A DNA stretch of 64,000 bases, taken from Rothia nasimurium (GTDB taxonomy: Bacteria > Actinomycetota > Actinomycetes > Actinomycetales > Micrococcaceae). The stretch lies in the NCBI RefSeq assembly GCF_014217215.1, contig NZ_CP056080.1:744001-808000 (forward strand), in the 5' to 3' direction. The position numbers and the translations under genes were made by a program. Numbering within the stretch: the stretch's first letter is position 1; every line of letters begins with the position of its first letter. The notes beneath the pieces were generated by a model, which made no database searches, was not told the origin of the DNA, and was given only the letters and a program-made list of their open reading frames with translations. Of this stretch, positions 1 to 8,357 are shown one piece after another.

Positions 1-837
1 GCGCCCGATGCCACCCACCAGGGGCGCATTGTTGCCCGTCAGCTGCGGAGCGTGCTGAAATACATGGCCCTGCCGTATGCGCGCAGCGGTTTTGCTCCGG
101 CTCTTGAAGATATGATGCAGGGGCTGAAAACCTATGCCCACCAGCTAGAGTCACATCGTAATAGCGAGCTTGTGCACCCTATGGCACAGCGGGTTCTGCA
201 GGCCTACCCGGTGCTAGGGGAGAGCGCAGGCGCTGCCTTCGGTGCGGTCATGGAGCACCAGCAGGCGGACGCCGCTGCCCAGGCCCGCCGCTACCTGGCC
301 TCTGCTGGGAGGCTGGAACTTCAGCTGGCTCTCGAATCTTTACTGGCCGATGTAACCCTGGCTGTTGAGTTGCCGCTCAATAGCGAGAACTACGTGAATA
401 AGGTAGCTAAGCGTTTGCGGAAGAGCCTGGTCAAGGAGGGGGAGCGAGCCGTGGCTACCTGGCCAGAGCAGGCGGCTGACTTCTCGGCGAGCGCTGCCTT
501 TGATGAGGGCCTACACGATGTGCGTAAGGCAGCTAAGGCGGTGCGCTACTGTCTCTTTGCTGCTGCCGATGCTGGGCTTTCCCTGACTGAGCCCCAGGCT
601 GAGCTAGTGGCGCGGGCTAGGGCTGTTCAGGCAGAGCTGGGTGAGCTGACTGACGAGTTGACGATGGGCAACTGGCTTTTGGGCCTGCGCGTTCAGGCTA
701 ACGAGTTGGGGCTTGATCCCTTCGCTGTTGGCTATCTGCTGGGTCGCTCGGAGCTACTAGCTATGGGGCTTCGCATGACTGCCTTTGACGCCCTGCCCCG
801 TGTCCTCAAGAAAGTAAAAGGTATCAAGCTCACCTAA
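1..837 (+). CDS. CHAD-domain protein, 5' end outside the window
   Basis: The reading frame is open from base 1 to the TAA at 835-837. An internal GTG at 52 is unlikely to be the true start because the codons before it already read like a CHAD domain (THQGRIVARQLRSVLKYM resembles the usual HQMRVATRRLRS motif). A second typical CHAD helix, LHDVRKAAKAVRY, lies near nt 509-550. CHAD domains are all-helical, rich in conserved basic residues, bind polyphosphate and often follow a CYTH domain. What precedes this domain cannot be seen. The family call is good; the physiological role is unknown. A hairpin follows at 873-905. Confidence 0.75.
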   Translation, partial: APDATHQGRIVARQLRSVLKYMALPYARSGFAPALEDMMQGLKTYAHQLESHRNSELVHPMAQRVLQAYPVLGESAGAAFGAVMEHQQADAAAQARRYLASAGRLELQLALESLLADVTLAVELPLNSENYVNKVAKRLRKSLVKEGERAVATWPEQAADFSASAAFDEGLHDVRKAAKAVRYCLFAAADAGLSLTEPQAELVARARAVQAELGELTDELTMGNWLLGLRVQANELGLDPFAVGYLLGRSELLAMGLRMTAFDALPRVLKKVKGIKLT

Positions 838-872
838 ACTCCTGCGGCTTCGTAGCTGACCCCTCTTTAAAA

Positions 873-905
873 AGCTAGAGGCACCTCAGTCAGGTGCCTC
901 TAGCT
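873..905 (-). terminator. Hairpin, terminator-like on the minus strand
   Basis: A perfect 14-bp inverted repeat, AGCTAGAGGCACCT and AGGTGCCTCTAGCT, with a 5-nt loop. The T-rich tail (CTTTTTAAAG) follows the stem only when read on the minus strand; on the plus strand there is no U-tract. It lies after the plus-strand CHAD gene, so it may still end that transcript weakly. Confidence 0.55.
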
Positions 906-1162
906 GCATCACACACAGGAAGAAAAGTCTTCTTTGTACCGCCTAGCCAGCCCTCCCACAGGGCCTTGCGGCTATTTGGTGATAAAAATATAACCTAATT
1001 AAGCCCCCTCTGGCTAGTCTTTGGTGAAAATTTTTTTGGTCAACCTATTTTTTGAGATAGGTAACCCTAAAAAGGCCTTGTTGTGCCTTGCCAGCGGAAG
1101 GAAGAGGCGCTTTCCAGAGGGAAGAGAGACGGACATCGCCGCGCCAGACTCTGAGAACAGGC

Positions 1163-1168
1163 TAGACT
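1163..1168 (+). promoter_or_regulatory. Putative -10 box (TAGACT) of a leaderless transcript
   Basis: TAGACT fits the actinobacterial TANNNT consensus and ends 6 nt before the GTG at 1175, leaving no room for a ribosome binding site. No convincing -35 box is seen. Confidence 0.45.
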
Positions 1169-1174
1169 GGTGGG

Positions 1175-1660
1175 GTGAGGGAATGGCTTGAAAGTTTGCA
1201 CTGGGTTGCCGCCATCGGCTTTATGTGGGTGGTGGGTATTGTGCGTACCTCCCTCGTCTTTTCTCTGGGCTGGTTAGCTCAGGCTGGGGGCTCTCGCTTT
1301 GAGAAGATACAGCACCTGATGGATCATCCCCTCTACCGCCGGGCTCAGTATTTTGTGAATCGCTGGGGTGTGCTGGCTGTTCCCGCCTGTTTCTTGACGG
1401 TGGGCTTTCAAACTGCGGTTATTTTGACTACCGGCTTTACCCGTATGCCCCTGTCCCGCTGGATTCCAGCCATGCTGGTGGGTACTTTTATGTGGGGTAC
1501 CATCTACGCAACGGTTGGCATGTCGGTTGTCTGGCTTTGGCTTGAGAACCCGCAGGTAGCCGCCCTGGTGCTGGCCCTGCTGGCGGTCGTCATTATCACC
1601 GTAAAAATCCGGGACAGGAAACGTTCCATGCTGCGACTACCGAAAGACACCAAGCTATGA
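1175..1660 (+). CDS. Small VTT/DedA-like membrane protein
   Basis: A protein of 161 residues with about four hydrophobic segments (roughly residues 10-35, 65-85, 95-120 and 125-145) and a basic tail. The central stretch with a conserved TTGF..MPLSRW pattern followed by a glycine-rich membrane segment (GTFMWGTIYATVG) recalls the VTT (SNARE-associated/DedA) domain. DedA proteins act in membrane lipid and envelope homeostasis; the substrate here is unknown. The GTG start is chosen because a -10-like TAGACT lies 6 nt upstream. Its stop overlaps the start of the next gene in ATGA, so the two are translationally coupled. The family call is moderate. Confidence 0.6.
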   Translation: MREWLESLHWVAAIGFMWVVGIVRTSLVFSLGWLAQAGGSRFEKIQHLMDHPLYRRAQYFVNRWGVLAVPACFLTVGFQTAVILTTGFTRMPLSRWIPAMLVGTFMWGTIYATVGMSVVWLWLENPQVAALVLALLAVVIITVKIRDRKRSMLRLPKDTKL

Positions 1661-2583
1661 CCCTGAGCGAGCTGATTCTTGCCCACCCCGACCTGCTGGT
1701 TGATGACCAGACCGCCCGTTATGAGCAGGTGGGGCAGGTGCCCGGTCTCTGTGTGGGGTTCGTTCCCGGGGTTATGCCCGGTAAGTGGTTTACCCGGTGG
1801 CGGGAGCGCTATTCGGCGCTGGCTCCTCTGACCGATGTAGCCCTAGCTGAGGGGCAGGGCCTTGCTTCGCTCGATGCTTTTGCGGATATGGCGCTGGTGC
1901 GCGCTGAGGACGAGCCCGAAGCCCGCGATAAGAAGCGCTACCACGCGATTGAACTCTACCGGGAAACCCCGGTGGTGGTACTCCCTAAGGATCACCTGCT
2001 GACGGTGCTCGAGACCGTTCCGGTTGCCGAGCTGGCCGAAGAATTTTTGCTCCAGAGCCCCGATGAGGTACCCGAGTGGCGCGACCTTTCCGCCGACTAC
2101 CGAGCCGAGAACCCGCGTCCGCTACCTCAAATGAGGCACCGGGCCGACGCGATTGAGCTGGTGGCTGCCGGGCTGGGCCTGTTGGTCGTACCTATGTCTG
2201 TAGCCCGTTTTTACCACCGCAAAGACCTGACCTACCGCCCGGTTGAGGGACTGGGCGAGTACCCGGTTCTGCTGGTGTGGAAGCGGGAGGTGCGTGAGGA
2301 CGCCCGCGAGCAGGTAATCCAGGACTTCGTGGGGATTACCCGCGGCCGCACCGCCGCCTCTCAGCGCGGTAGCGATAGCCGTGAGGTAGCCCTTGAGAAG
2401 CAACGGCGCGAGAAAGAAGAGGCCAAGCGGAAGCGGGCGGCTGCTAATAAGCGCCGTGAGGCGGAAGACCGCAAGAAGCGGAACGCCCAGAAGAAGGGCA
2501 ACCTGCGCCAGTACCAGGCCCAGAAGGGCGGTAAGGGGAGCGCCAAGGGATCGGGCCGAGGCTCCCGGGGCAAAAAACGCTAA
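1657..2583 (+). CDS. LysR-type effector-binding domain protein without a DNA-binding domain
   Basis: The 308-residue protein begins directly with a LysR substrate-binding fold: a VGFVPGV strand near residue 35, VVVLPKDH near residue 105, and ADAIELVAAGLGLLVVP near residues 165-181. No winged-helix segment precedes it, unlike true LysR regulators. The last 75 residues form a highly charged Lys/Arg/Glu-rich, probably helical and then Gly/Lys-rich tail. Such HTH-less proteins occur in Micrococcaceae, but their job is unknown to me. The basic tail might bind nucleic acid or acidic surfaces (inference). It overlaps the preceding membrane-protein gene by 4 nt. Confidence 0.7.
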   Translation: MTLSELILAHPDLLVDDQTARYEQVGQVPGLCVGFVPGVMPGKWFTRWRERYSALAPLTDVALAEGQGLASLDAFADMALVRAEDEPEARDKKRYHAIELYRETPVVVLPKDHLLTVLETVPVAELAEEFLLQSPDEVPEWRDLSADYRAENPRPLPQMRHRADAIELVAAGLGLLVVPMSVARFYHRKDLTYRPVEGLGEYPVLLVWKREVREDAREQVIQDFVGITRGRTAASQRGSDSREVALEKQRREKEEAKRKRAAANKRREAEDRKKRNAQKKGNLRQYQAQKGGKGSAKGSGRGSRGKKR

Positions 2584-2614
2584 ATAACAAGCTGCGCTGA
2601 GGGTCTACCGACAG

Positions 2615-3655
2615 CTAGCCTTTCTGGTCGGTCTTTTCTTCTGCTTTCTGGGCAGAAGAGGAAACCACGGAGCGCTCCTCGTGCGTCTCGCTGTGAATCA
2701 CCGACTGGTTAGCCAGCGGAATACGAATGCCTCGCTGATCCATAGCCTTCTTGAGCTCTTCCCGGAGCTTACGCCCCACCGCGAACTGCTCGGAGGGGGC
2801 GGTCTTGACTGTCAGACGCAGTACCACTGATTCACCGGTCACAGACTGCACGCCCAGGTACTGAGGCTTGCCCGAGATGTTCTCTTTGATACCGGGTAGC
2901 TTGATGGCTTTTTGAATTGAGGTCATGAGGAAGCTCGCCATCTCGTCAATATCGGCATCGTAGGGAATGGGCAGGTCGATGATGGTGCGGGCCCAGCCCT
3001 GGGAAGAGTTGCCCACACGCAGAATCTCGCCGTTGCGCACGTGCCAGAGGGTTCCTGCCGTATCACGCACCTGGGTGGTGCGCAGACCCACTGCCTCTAC
3101 CTCGCCCTCGGCCTCACCCAGGTTGACCCAGTCACCGATGCCTAGCTGGTCTTCGGCCACGATGAAGATACCCGAGAGGAAGTCTTTAACGAGAGACTGA
3201 GCCCCGAACGAAAGGGCAACACCCACCACACCGGCTGAGGCAATGACGGGGGCAATATTGAAGCCCAGCTCGGCGATAATCATGACGATCATGATCGTCC
3301 AAATCACAATCGACGAGACCGACCGGAGCACCGAGCCAACGGTCTGCGCTCGCTGGGACTGGCGGGCGCTCGCCAGTGACGTATCGGCCTTCCACCGGCT
3401 AGTTTTACCGCCCTTTTTCTCTTCTGCTGCAACCACCCGGTTGCGGGTGCCGCGGGCGATAGAGTCGGTGACCTGGCGAATGACTACGCGTACCAGGCCG
3501 TGCAAGACGAACCCGAGGATGATAATGATGAGTATGCGCAGAGGCGCTCCCAGCCAAAAATCTAGGCTGGCCAGCCTGGCCATTACGGTTCCGGCGGCCT
3601 CAGCGCTTTCTTCAAGGGGCGTTGTTTCTGCTGCTAAAATCCCGGTTACTGTCAT
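2615..3655 (-). CDS. MscS-family mechanosensitive channel
   Basis: A 346-residue membrane protein. After an N-terminal region come hydrophobic segments near residues 28-50 and 115-160; the last is the pore-lining TM3-type helix followed by GVALSFGAQSLVKDFLSG, the classic MscS signature leading into the beta domain (EDQLGIGDWVNLGEAEGEVEAVGLR has the usual GD.V pattern). Channels of this family open under membrane tension to release solutes after hypo-osmotic shock. The open frame runs further upstream to 3868, but the ATG at 3655 is preferred because a -10-like TAGGCT sits 7 nt upstream and the extra residues look untranslated. Confidence 0.88.
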   Translation of the reverse strand: MTVTGILAAETTPLEESAEAAGTVMARLASLDFWLGAPLRILIIIILGFVLHGLVRVVIRQVTDSIARGTRNRVVAAEEKKGGKTSRWKADTSLASARQSQRAQTVGSVLRSVSSIVIWTIMIVMIIAELGFNIAPVIASAGVVGVALSFGAQSLVKDFLSGIFIVAEDQLGIGDWVNLGEAEGEVEAVGLRTTQVRDTAGTLWHVRNGEILRVGNSSQGWARTIIDLPIPYDADIDEMASFLMTSIQKAIKLPGIKENISGKPQYLGVQSVTGESVVLRLTVKTAPSEQFAVGRKLREELKKAMDQRGIRIPLANQSVIHSETHEERSVVSSSAQKAEEKTDQKG

Positions 3656-3662
3656 ACCTACG

Positions 3663-3668
3663 AGCCTA
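3663..3668 (-). promoter_or_regulatory. Putative -10 box (TAGGCT) for the MscS gene
   Basis: Read on the minus strand, TAGGCT ends 7 nt before the ATG at 3655, a leaderless arrangement seen repeatedly in this window. Confidence 0.45.
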
Positions 3669-3781
3669 TCGTCTTTGTCCGAAGAAAACCGGTATGCCAG
3701 CTGCCCGCGAACGCTAGGGTGGCGCATCTGAGGCAAGGGTGCAATAGACTGGTTTTTCAGAGACAAACAAAGGAAGAAGAG

Positions 3782-4258
3782 ATGCCCCTGGTGATGGATA
3801 CCCGCCCGGCCGCTTACGCCGTGGTGATTGAGGACGGCAAGATTCTGCTCTCCCGCTGGGTACCGCATATTCCCGGTTACCGCCCCGGCTGGACCCTACC
3901 CGGTGGCGGCATGGACCCCGGCGAACAGCCCCATGATACTGCCGTGCGCGAAGTCTTTGAAGAAACCGGTTACCGGGTGGAACTTGACCGCCTGCTGGGG
4001 GTGCACGCGGCCTACTTTGAGCCCGAAGCCGGGGCAACCCGTCCTTTCTGCGCCCTGCGCACCATCTACACTGCCCACGTCACCGGCGGGGAGCTTACTG
4101 CCGAGGTCGGTGGATCGACCGACCTGGCAGAGTGGGTTCCGCTGGCTGAACTAGACCAGCATTTCTACTACTCCCTGGTGGACGAGGCCGCATGCCTCTT
4201 AGGGTACGCGGACGCCAGTGAGCTGGCAGGTAAGTACCGGGAGGGTTCGCATGACTAG
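3782..4258 (+). CDS. Nudix hydrolase
   Basis: A protein of 158 residues with a full Nudix box near residues 41-63 (GG-x5-E-x7-REVxEETG), which binds the metal and cleaves nucleoside diphosphate-linked substrates. The substrate cannot be told from sequence. The ATG at 3782 is chosen because AGGAAGAAGAG precedes it; a longer frame from 3719 lacks a ribosome site. The 3' end overlaps the next gene by 8 nt, so it is the first gene of a three-gene unit with the OpuAC-like lipoprotein and an alanine aminotransferase. Confidence 0.88.
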   Translation: MPLVMDTRPAAYAVVIEDGKILLSRWVPHIPGYRPGWTLPGGGMDPGEQPHDTAVREVFEETGYRVELDRLLGVHAAYFEPEAGATRPFCALRTIYTAHVTGGELTAEVGGSTDLAEWVPLAELDQHFYYSLVDEAACLLGYADASELAGKYREGSHD

Positions 4259-5435
4259 GGAAGCGGCTAAGGAAAAAGCACGCCCGCGAACACGGGGCTA
4301 CCGCGCCCAGCTGGTTGCTCTCGCTGCGGCCACCGGCCTTCTGCTGAGCGGCTGTGGCAGCTCAACGACCGGCAGCAACACAACTGTCTCGACTAGCCCC
4401 GCCACGACCGCTACCCTGCGTATCGGTACCGGGCTGACGGCGGAGACCCGACACGCAGCTTATATCTACCAGGCTGCCCTGCAAGAAGCGGGTTACACCG
4501 TTGAGGTGGTTGAGACCGACGATAGCCGCCCAGCCTACTTCGCCAGTATGGGAATAGACACCGCTGCCACCGCTACAGCCAGCCCTACTGCAACCGGCCC
4601 GGGAGAGGGGCTTGTGCATATTACTCCTGATTTGTCTGGCGACCTGCTGCTTTACCTCACCGATAACGGAGCGGTTAGCCCCACCATTATCGAAGAAGAG
4701 CGGGCTAGCACCGCGGCAGACACCAGCCCCGCGCCAGACCCAACTGCGAGCGCAGAAGCTCGTGCGGGCGCATCCGCTGATTCCAGCCCTACCGCTACAC
4801 CAAGTCTTACTGCTACGCCCAGCCCCAGCGCTACCTCGCTGAACGTGCGCGGGCTCAGCAGCAACGACATCGTCAGCTACGTTGACCGTGCCCTACCCGA
4901 CACCGCTGAGGTGCTCTCGCCCTCGATCGCTACCAACCGGTATGGCTACGTGGTCACCCGGGCTACTGCCCAGCGCTACGGTCTGGAGACCATGAGCGAC
5001 CTGGGGCAGGTCTGCACTGAGCTGAGCCTGGTTGCCCCCGAAAGCTATGCCACCAACCCTAGCGGTGCTACCTCGCTGAGCACCCACTACAGTTGCACCC
5101 CGGGAGCCAGCAAGACCGCTGATAGCCGGTCAGATCAGGCCCAGGAGCTCATCACCGGCGCAACCAGCATGAGCTACATGTACTCAGCCAGCGCAGAAAT
5201 CCCGGCTAATAACCTCGTGCTACTTGAGGACCCCGAGCGCACCCAGCTCGCGCAAAACATCGTGCCCGTCACCCGTGCCGGGGAGCTGCCCCAGCAGGTC
5301 AAGGACATCATCAACGATGTCTCCGCTCACCTCGACACCGATTCCCTGGTGCGCCTCAATACGCTCACGAGCGGCGATAACCCCGTCTCAGAAACCGACG
5401 CCGCCCATTTCTGGTTGACCCGCATGAAAGGGTAA
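4251..5435 (+). CDS. OpuAC-like substrate-binding lipoprotein with low-complexity insertions
   Basis: About 394 residues. A basic N-terminus and hydrophobic stretch end in the lipobox LLSGC, so the mature protein is anchored outside the membrane. LRIGTGLTAETRHAAYIYQAALQEAG and the later GYVVTRATAQRYGLETMSDL resemble the glycine betaine/choline-binding (OpuAC/ProX) family. Two Ala/Thr/Ser/Pro-rich stretches interrupt the fold, a short one after residue 100 and a long one around residues 155-200. No ABC permease or ATPase lies nearby, so it may be an orphan binding protein or use a remote transporter. The ATG at 4251 with GGGAGG upstream is preferred to the in-frame GTG at 4218. It overlaps the Nudix gene by 8 nt. 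Confidence 0.72.
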   Translation: MTREAAKEKARPRTRGYRAQLVALAAATGLLLSGCGSSTTGSNTTVSTSPATTATLRIGTGLTAETRHAAYIYQAALQEAGYTVEVVETDDSRPAYFASMGIDTAATATASPTATGPGEGLVHITPDLSGDLLLYLTDNGAVSPTIIEEERASTAADTSPAPDPTASAEARAGASADSSPTATPSLTATPSPSATSLNVRGLSSNDIVSYVDRALPDTAEVLSPSIATNRYGYVVTRATAQRYGLETMSDLGQVCTELSLVAPESYATNPSGATSLSTHYSCTPGASKTADSRSDQAQELITGATSMSYMYSASAEIPANNLVLLEDPERTQLAQNIVPVTRAGELPQQVKDIINDVSAHLDTDSLVRLNTLTSGDNPVSETDAAHFWLTRMKG

Positions 5436-5438
5436 TCT
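5433..5438 (+). promoter_or_regulatory. Putative -10 box (TAATCT) before alaA
   Basis: TAATCT overlaps the stop codon of the upstream gene and ends 7 nt before the ATG at 5446. This could give alaA its own leaderless promoter inside the operon; there is no obvious ribosome binding site before this ATG. Confidence 0.35.
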
Positions 5439-5445
5439 AAATCTC

Positions 5446-6663
5446 ATGGCATTCAAGCAATCAAAAAAACTTCAAAACGTTCTCTACGATATTCGCGGGC
5501 CCATTCTAGAAGAAGCCCAGCGTATGGAAGCGCGCGGTCACCGTATTCTCAAGCTCAATATCGGTAACCCGGCGCCCTTCGGCTTTGAAGCGCCTGAAAC
5601 CATCATGATGGATATCATCGAGCACCTACCCTACACCCAGGGCTACTCTGATTCCCGTGGCCTCTACTCTGCCCGTACCGCCATTGTGCAGTATTACCAG
5701 AACGAGGGCATCATGAATATCACTACCGACGACGTCTACCTGGGTAACGGTGTCTCGGAGCTGATTCCTATGACCCTGCAGGCCCTGCTCGATAATGGGG
5801 ACGAGATTCTGGTGCCCAGCCCCGACTACCCCCTGTGGACGGCTGCCACCCAGCTTGCAGGCGGCAAGCCGGTGCACTACCTCTGCGATGAAGAGGATGG
5901 CTGGCTGCCCGATATCGAGGACATCAGGTCAAAAATTACCCCCAACACCCGCGGCATTGTGGTCATTAACCCCAATAACCCCACCGGTGCTGTTTATACG
6001 CCCCAGGTACTCCAGCAGATTGTTGACCTGGCACGGGAACACGAGCTGGTAATTTTTGCTGATGAGATCTACGAGAAGATTCTCTACGACGGCGCCCAGA
6101 TGACCCACGTGGCAGCTCTGGCAGGCGACGACGTACTCACCCTAACCTTCTCGGGTCTTTCCAAGGCCTACCGGGTCTGCGGCTACCGTGCTGGCTGGTT
6201 GGCTATTTCGGGGCCCAAGCTTGCGGCTGCCCCCTTCATCGAAGGTATCAACCTGCTAGCTAATATGCGCCTGTGCGCTAACGTGCCCGCCCAGCACGCC
6301 GTACAGACCGCCCTGGGCGGCTATCAGTCCATCAACGACCTGATTCTGCCCGGTGGACGCCTGAAAGAGCAACGGGACCTGTCCTATAAGATGCTCAGTG
6401 AAATGGACGGCGTGACCGTGAAACAGGCTGAGGGCGCCCTCTATCTCTTCCCCAAGCTCGATATCGATAAGTTCAATATCACCAGCGATGAGCAGTTCAT
6501 GCTCGATCTGCTACGGGAACAGAAGATTCTGCTGAGCCACGGCACGGCCTTCAACTGGTCAGAACCCGACCACTTCCGCCTGGTCTTCCTTCCCGACACC
6601 CGCACCCTGGCCGATGCCCTGGAGCGTCTGGGCAACTTCCTGGCTGACTACAAGCAGAACTAG
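5446..6663 (+). CDS. alaA: PLP-dependent alanine/aspartate-type aminotransferase
   Basis: A 405-residue fold-type I aminotransferase. Visible signatures are the substrate/PLP-site motif NPNNPTGAVYTP (near residue 180), FADEIYEK with the PLP-contacting Asp, and FSGLSKAYRVCGYRAGW containing the Schiff-base Lys. Length and sequence match the AlaA (YfbQ-like) glutamate-pyruvate aminotransferases that make alanine from pyruvate and glutamate; the MAFKQSKKLQNVLYDIRGPI start is typical of that group. It begins 10 nt after the upstream lipoprotein gene and converges on xseB with overlapping stops (6660-6663). Confidence 0.88.
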   Translation: MAFKQSKKLQNVLYDIRGPILEEAQRMEARGHRILKLNIGNPAPFGFEAPETIMMDIIEHLPYTQGYSDSRGLYSARTAIVQYYQNEGIMNITTDDVYLGNGVSELIPMTLQALLDNGDEILVPSPDYPLWTAATQLAGGKPVHYLCDEEDGWLPDIEDIRSKITPNTRGIVVINPNNPTGAVYTPQVLQQIVDLAREHELVIFADEIYEKILYDGAQMTHVAALAGDDVLTLTFSGLSKAYRVCGYRAGWLAISGPKLAAAPFIEGINLLANMRLCANVPAQHAVQTALGGYQSINDLILPGGRLKEQRDLSYKMLSEMDGVTVKQAEGALYLFPKLDIDKFNITSDEQFMLDLLREQKILLSHGTAFNWSEPDHFRLVFLPDTRTLADALERLGNFLADYKQN

Positions 6664-6899
6664 GACGTCTGGTTCTGGCGAGCGACGTCCAGGGTCGCCT
6701 GGGCGCCGTCGAGCCAGGCTTCGCAGCGCTGGGCAAGGGCCTCGCCGCGCTCCCACAGGGCAATAGACTCTTCAAGCGTGCTAGCACCGGACTCCATGCG
6801 GGCTACAACCTGCAGGAGCTCTTCACGGGCCTGCTCGTAGGTCAGCTGCTCAACCGGAGTGGCATTCAGCTCGGTCTTAAATTCGATGGTGTTGCTCAT
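6660..6899 (-). CDS. xseB: Exodeoxyribonuclease VII small subunit
   Basis: A 79-residue protein with the XseB pattern: LTYEQAREELLQVVARMESG...TLEESIALWERGEALAQRCEAWLDGAQ. It forms the helical partner of XseA in the exonuclease VII complex, which degrades single-stranded DNA in both directions during repair. It follows xseA by 36 nt in the same direction, so the two are probably cotranscribed. Confidence 0.93.
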   Translation of the reverse strand: MSNTIEFKTELNATPVEQLTYEQAREELLQVVARMESGASTLEESIALWERGEALAQRCEAWLDGAQATLDVARQNQTS

Positions 6900-6935
6900 A
6901 GGTTTCCTTTCCTTGACCTGGCATCTGACCAGGTT

Positions 6936-8258
6936 CTAGTGGTTTTTCTCGTGCACGGCGGTAACGGTTGCGTCCACAGCGCCGGCTGCCGCACGCACAC
7001 TAATGTTTTGCCCTTCGTGCAGGGTGCGGGCATCGCGTACCAACTGGCCGGAGGCGTCCTGCATCACCGCATAGCCGCGCTCCAGGGTCTGCTGGGGCGA
7101 CAGAGCCGTAACCCGCGCCCGTAGCTGGCTAATAAGATCACGGTCCCTGGCAAGACGGTGGACGGCCGCGCTCGAAGCCCTCGCCCGCAGCCGCTCAATA
7201 TCCTCTGACCTAGCCAGTAGGGCTGAGCCCGGATTGGCTAGAACCGGACGGGACCGCACCTGGGCTAGACCGTAACGCTCAGCAGACACCAGCTGCTCTA
7301 CAGCTCGCCCCAGCTGGTAGCGGGCCGATGCGAAGAGCTCCCGCTCCTCACGGACGTCCGGAACAATCCGCTTACCAGCATCGGTAGGGGTCGAAGCCCG
7401 CAGATCTGCTGCGTGGTCCATCAGAGGGGAATCAGCCTCGTGGCCAATAGCCGATACGACCGGAGTGTGCGCCGCTGCAACGGCCCGAACCATTGCCTCC
7501 TCAGAGAAAGGCAGCAGGTCTTCAAAGGAGCCGCCACCGCGGGCAATCACAATCACATCGATGTCATTCCGGCTATCAAGCTCAGCCAGCGCAGCGGTCA
7601 CCTGGGCAACCGCGTTCACACCCTGCACCGCAACCTCCCGCACCTCAAAATCAACGGCGGGCCAGCGCAGAGAAGCGTTACGAATGACGTCCTTCATAGC
7701 ATCCGAATCACGGCCGGTAATTAAACCCACCCGGCGGGGGAGCAAGGGCAGGGGCTTCTTACGCTCGGGACTAAAAAGGCCCTCAGTCTGTAGCTTGGCA
7801 CGCAGCTGCTCAATGAGCTCCAGCATAGAACCCGCACCCACCGGCTTGATGTTAGAGCCCTGCATCGATAGGCGGCCAGTCTTCACCCAGAAATCAGGCT
7901 TGAGCTGCAAAACCACCCGAGAGCCCCGCTCCAGCTGGCCCTGCACCTTAGCCATCTCTGAGCCCCAGACCGTCACCGAGACTGAGACCTCCTGCTCAAT
8001 ATCGCGCAGCGTCACGTAAGAAACCCTGCCGCGGTGGTTGAGCTCAATAATCTGCCCCTCCACCCAGGTCGGTACGCAACGGGCAATATACTCGTGCATC
8101 TTATTTGACAGCACATGTAGGGGCCAGGGATTATCGACGCTGGTCTGGCCAGCGCGTTCCGCTAGTTGCCGGGGTGCGCCCTGGGCCTGCTGTTCTTGCT
8201 GGGCCTGTAGCTGCGCCAGCGTCAGATGACCGGGTGCAGAATCACCAAAACTGTTCAT
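6936..8258 (-). CDS. xseA: Exodeoxyribonuclease VII large subunit
   Basis: The 440-residue protein has an N-terminal OB-fold (residues about 45-130, WVEGQIIELNHRGRVSYVTLRD) followed by the XseA catalytic domain: PLPLLPRRVGLITGRDSDAMKDV, DVIVIARGGGSFEDLLPFSEE and PVVSAIGHEADSPLMDHAADLRASTPT. The start is placed at the ATG at 8258 (MNSFGDSAPG); the frame stays open to 8519 but the extra residues are hydrophobic and overlap the divergent promoter region. It forms an operon with xseB. The xseB-xseA-ispH neighbourhood is conserved in actinobacteria. Confidence 0.94.
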   Translation of the reverse strand: MNSFGDSAPGHLTLAQLQAQQEQQAQGAPRQLAERAGQTSVDNPWPLHVLSNKMHEYIARCVPTWVEGQIIELNHRGRVSYVTLRDIEQEVSVSVTVWGSEMAKVQGQLERGSRVVLQLKPDFWVKTGRLSMQGSNIKPVGAGSMLELIEQLRAKLQTEGLFSPERKKPLPLLPRRVGLITGRDSDAMKDVIRNASLRWPAVDFEVREVAVQGVNAVAQVTAALAELDSRNDIDVIVIARGGGSFEDLLPFSEEAMVRAVAAAHTPVVSAIGHEADSPLMDHAADLRASTPTDAGKRIVPDVREERELFASARYQLGRAVEQLVSAERYGLAQVRSRPVLANPGSALLARSEDIERLRARASSAAVHRLARDRDLISQLRARVTALSPQQTLERGYAVMQDASGQLVRDARTLHEGQNISVRAAAGAVDATVTAVHEKNH

Positions 8259-8345
8259 ACACCTACTTCTACCACCGCTGGCTGACACTTTAAGCATTGA
8301 GCCGAGAAAAAATAGGAACTCAAGCAAATACCCAGTAAGACCGGC

Positions 8346-8351
8346 TACCAT
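8346..8351 (+). promoter_or_regulatory. Putative -10 box (TACCAT)
   Basis: TACCAT ends 6 nt before the ATG at 8358 and would give a leaderless transcript. It lies in the 99-nt gap divergent from xseA. Confidence 0.4.
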
Positions 8352-8357
8352 GCAAGC

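Larger units (their letters stand above)
838..1174. other. 337-bp intergenic region with an A+T-rich patch
   Basis: No gene is visible. It holds the hairpin at 873-905, an A+T-rich stretch around 980-1075 that stands out from the G+C-rich neighbourhood and contains a small inverted repeat ACCTAT/ATAGGT near 1043-1062, and a -10-like box just before the next gene. It may be a promoter or control region for the gene at 1175, or an old insertion scar. Confidence 0.5.
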
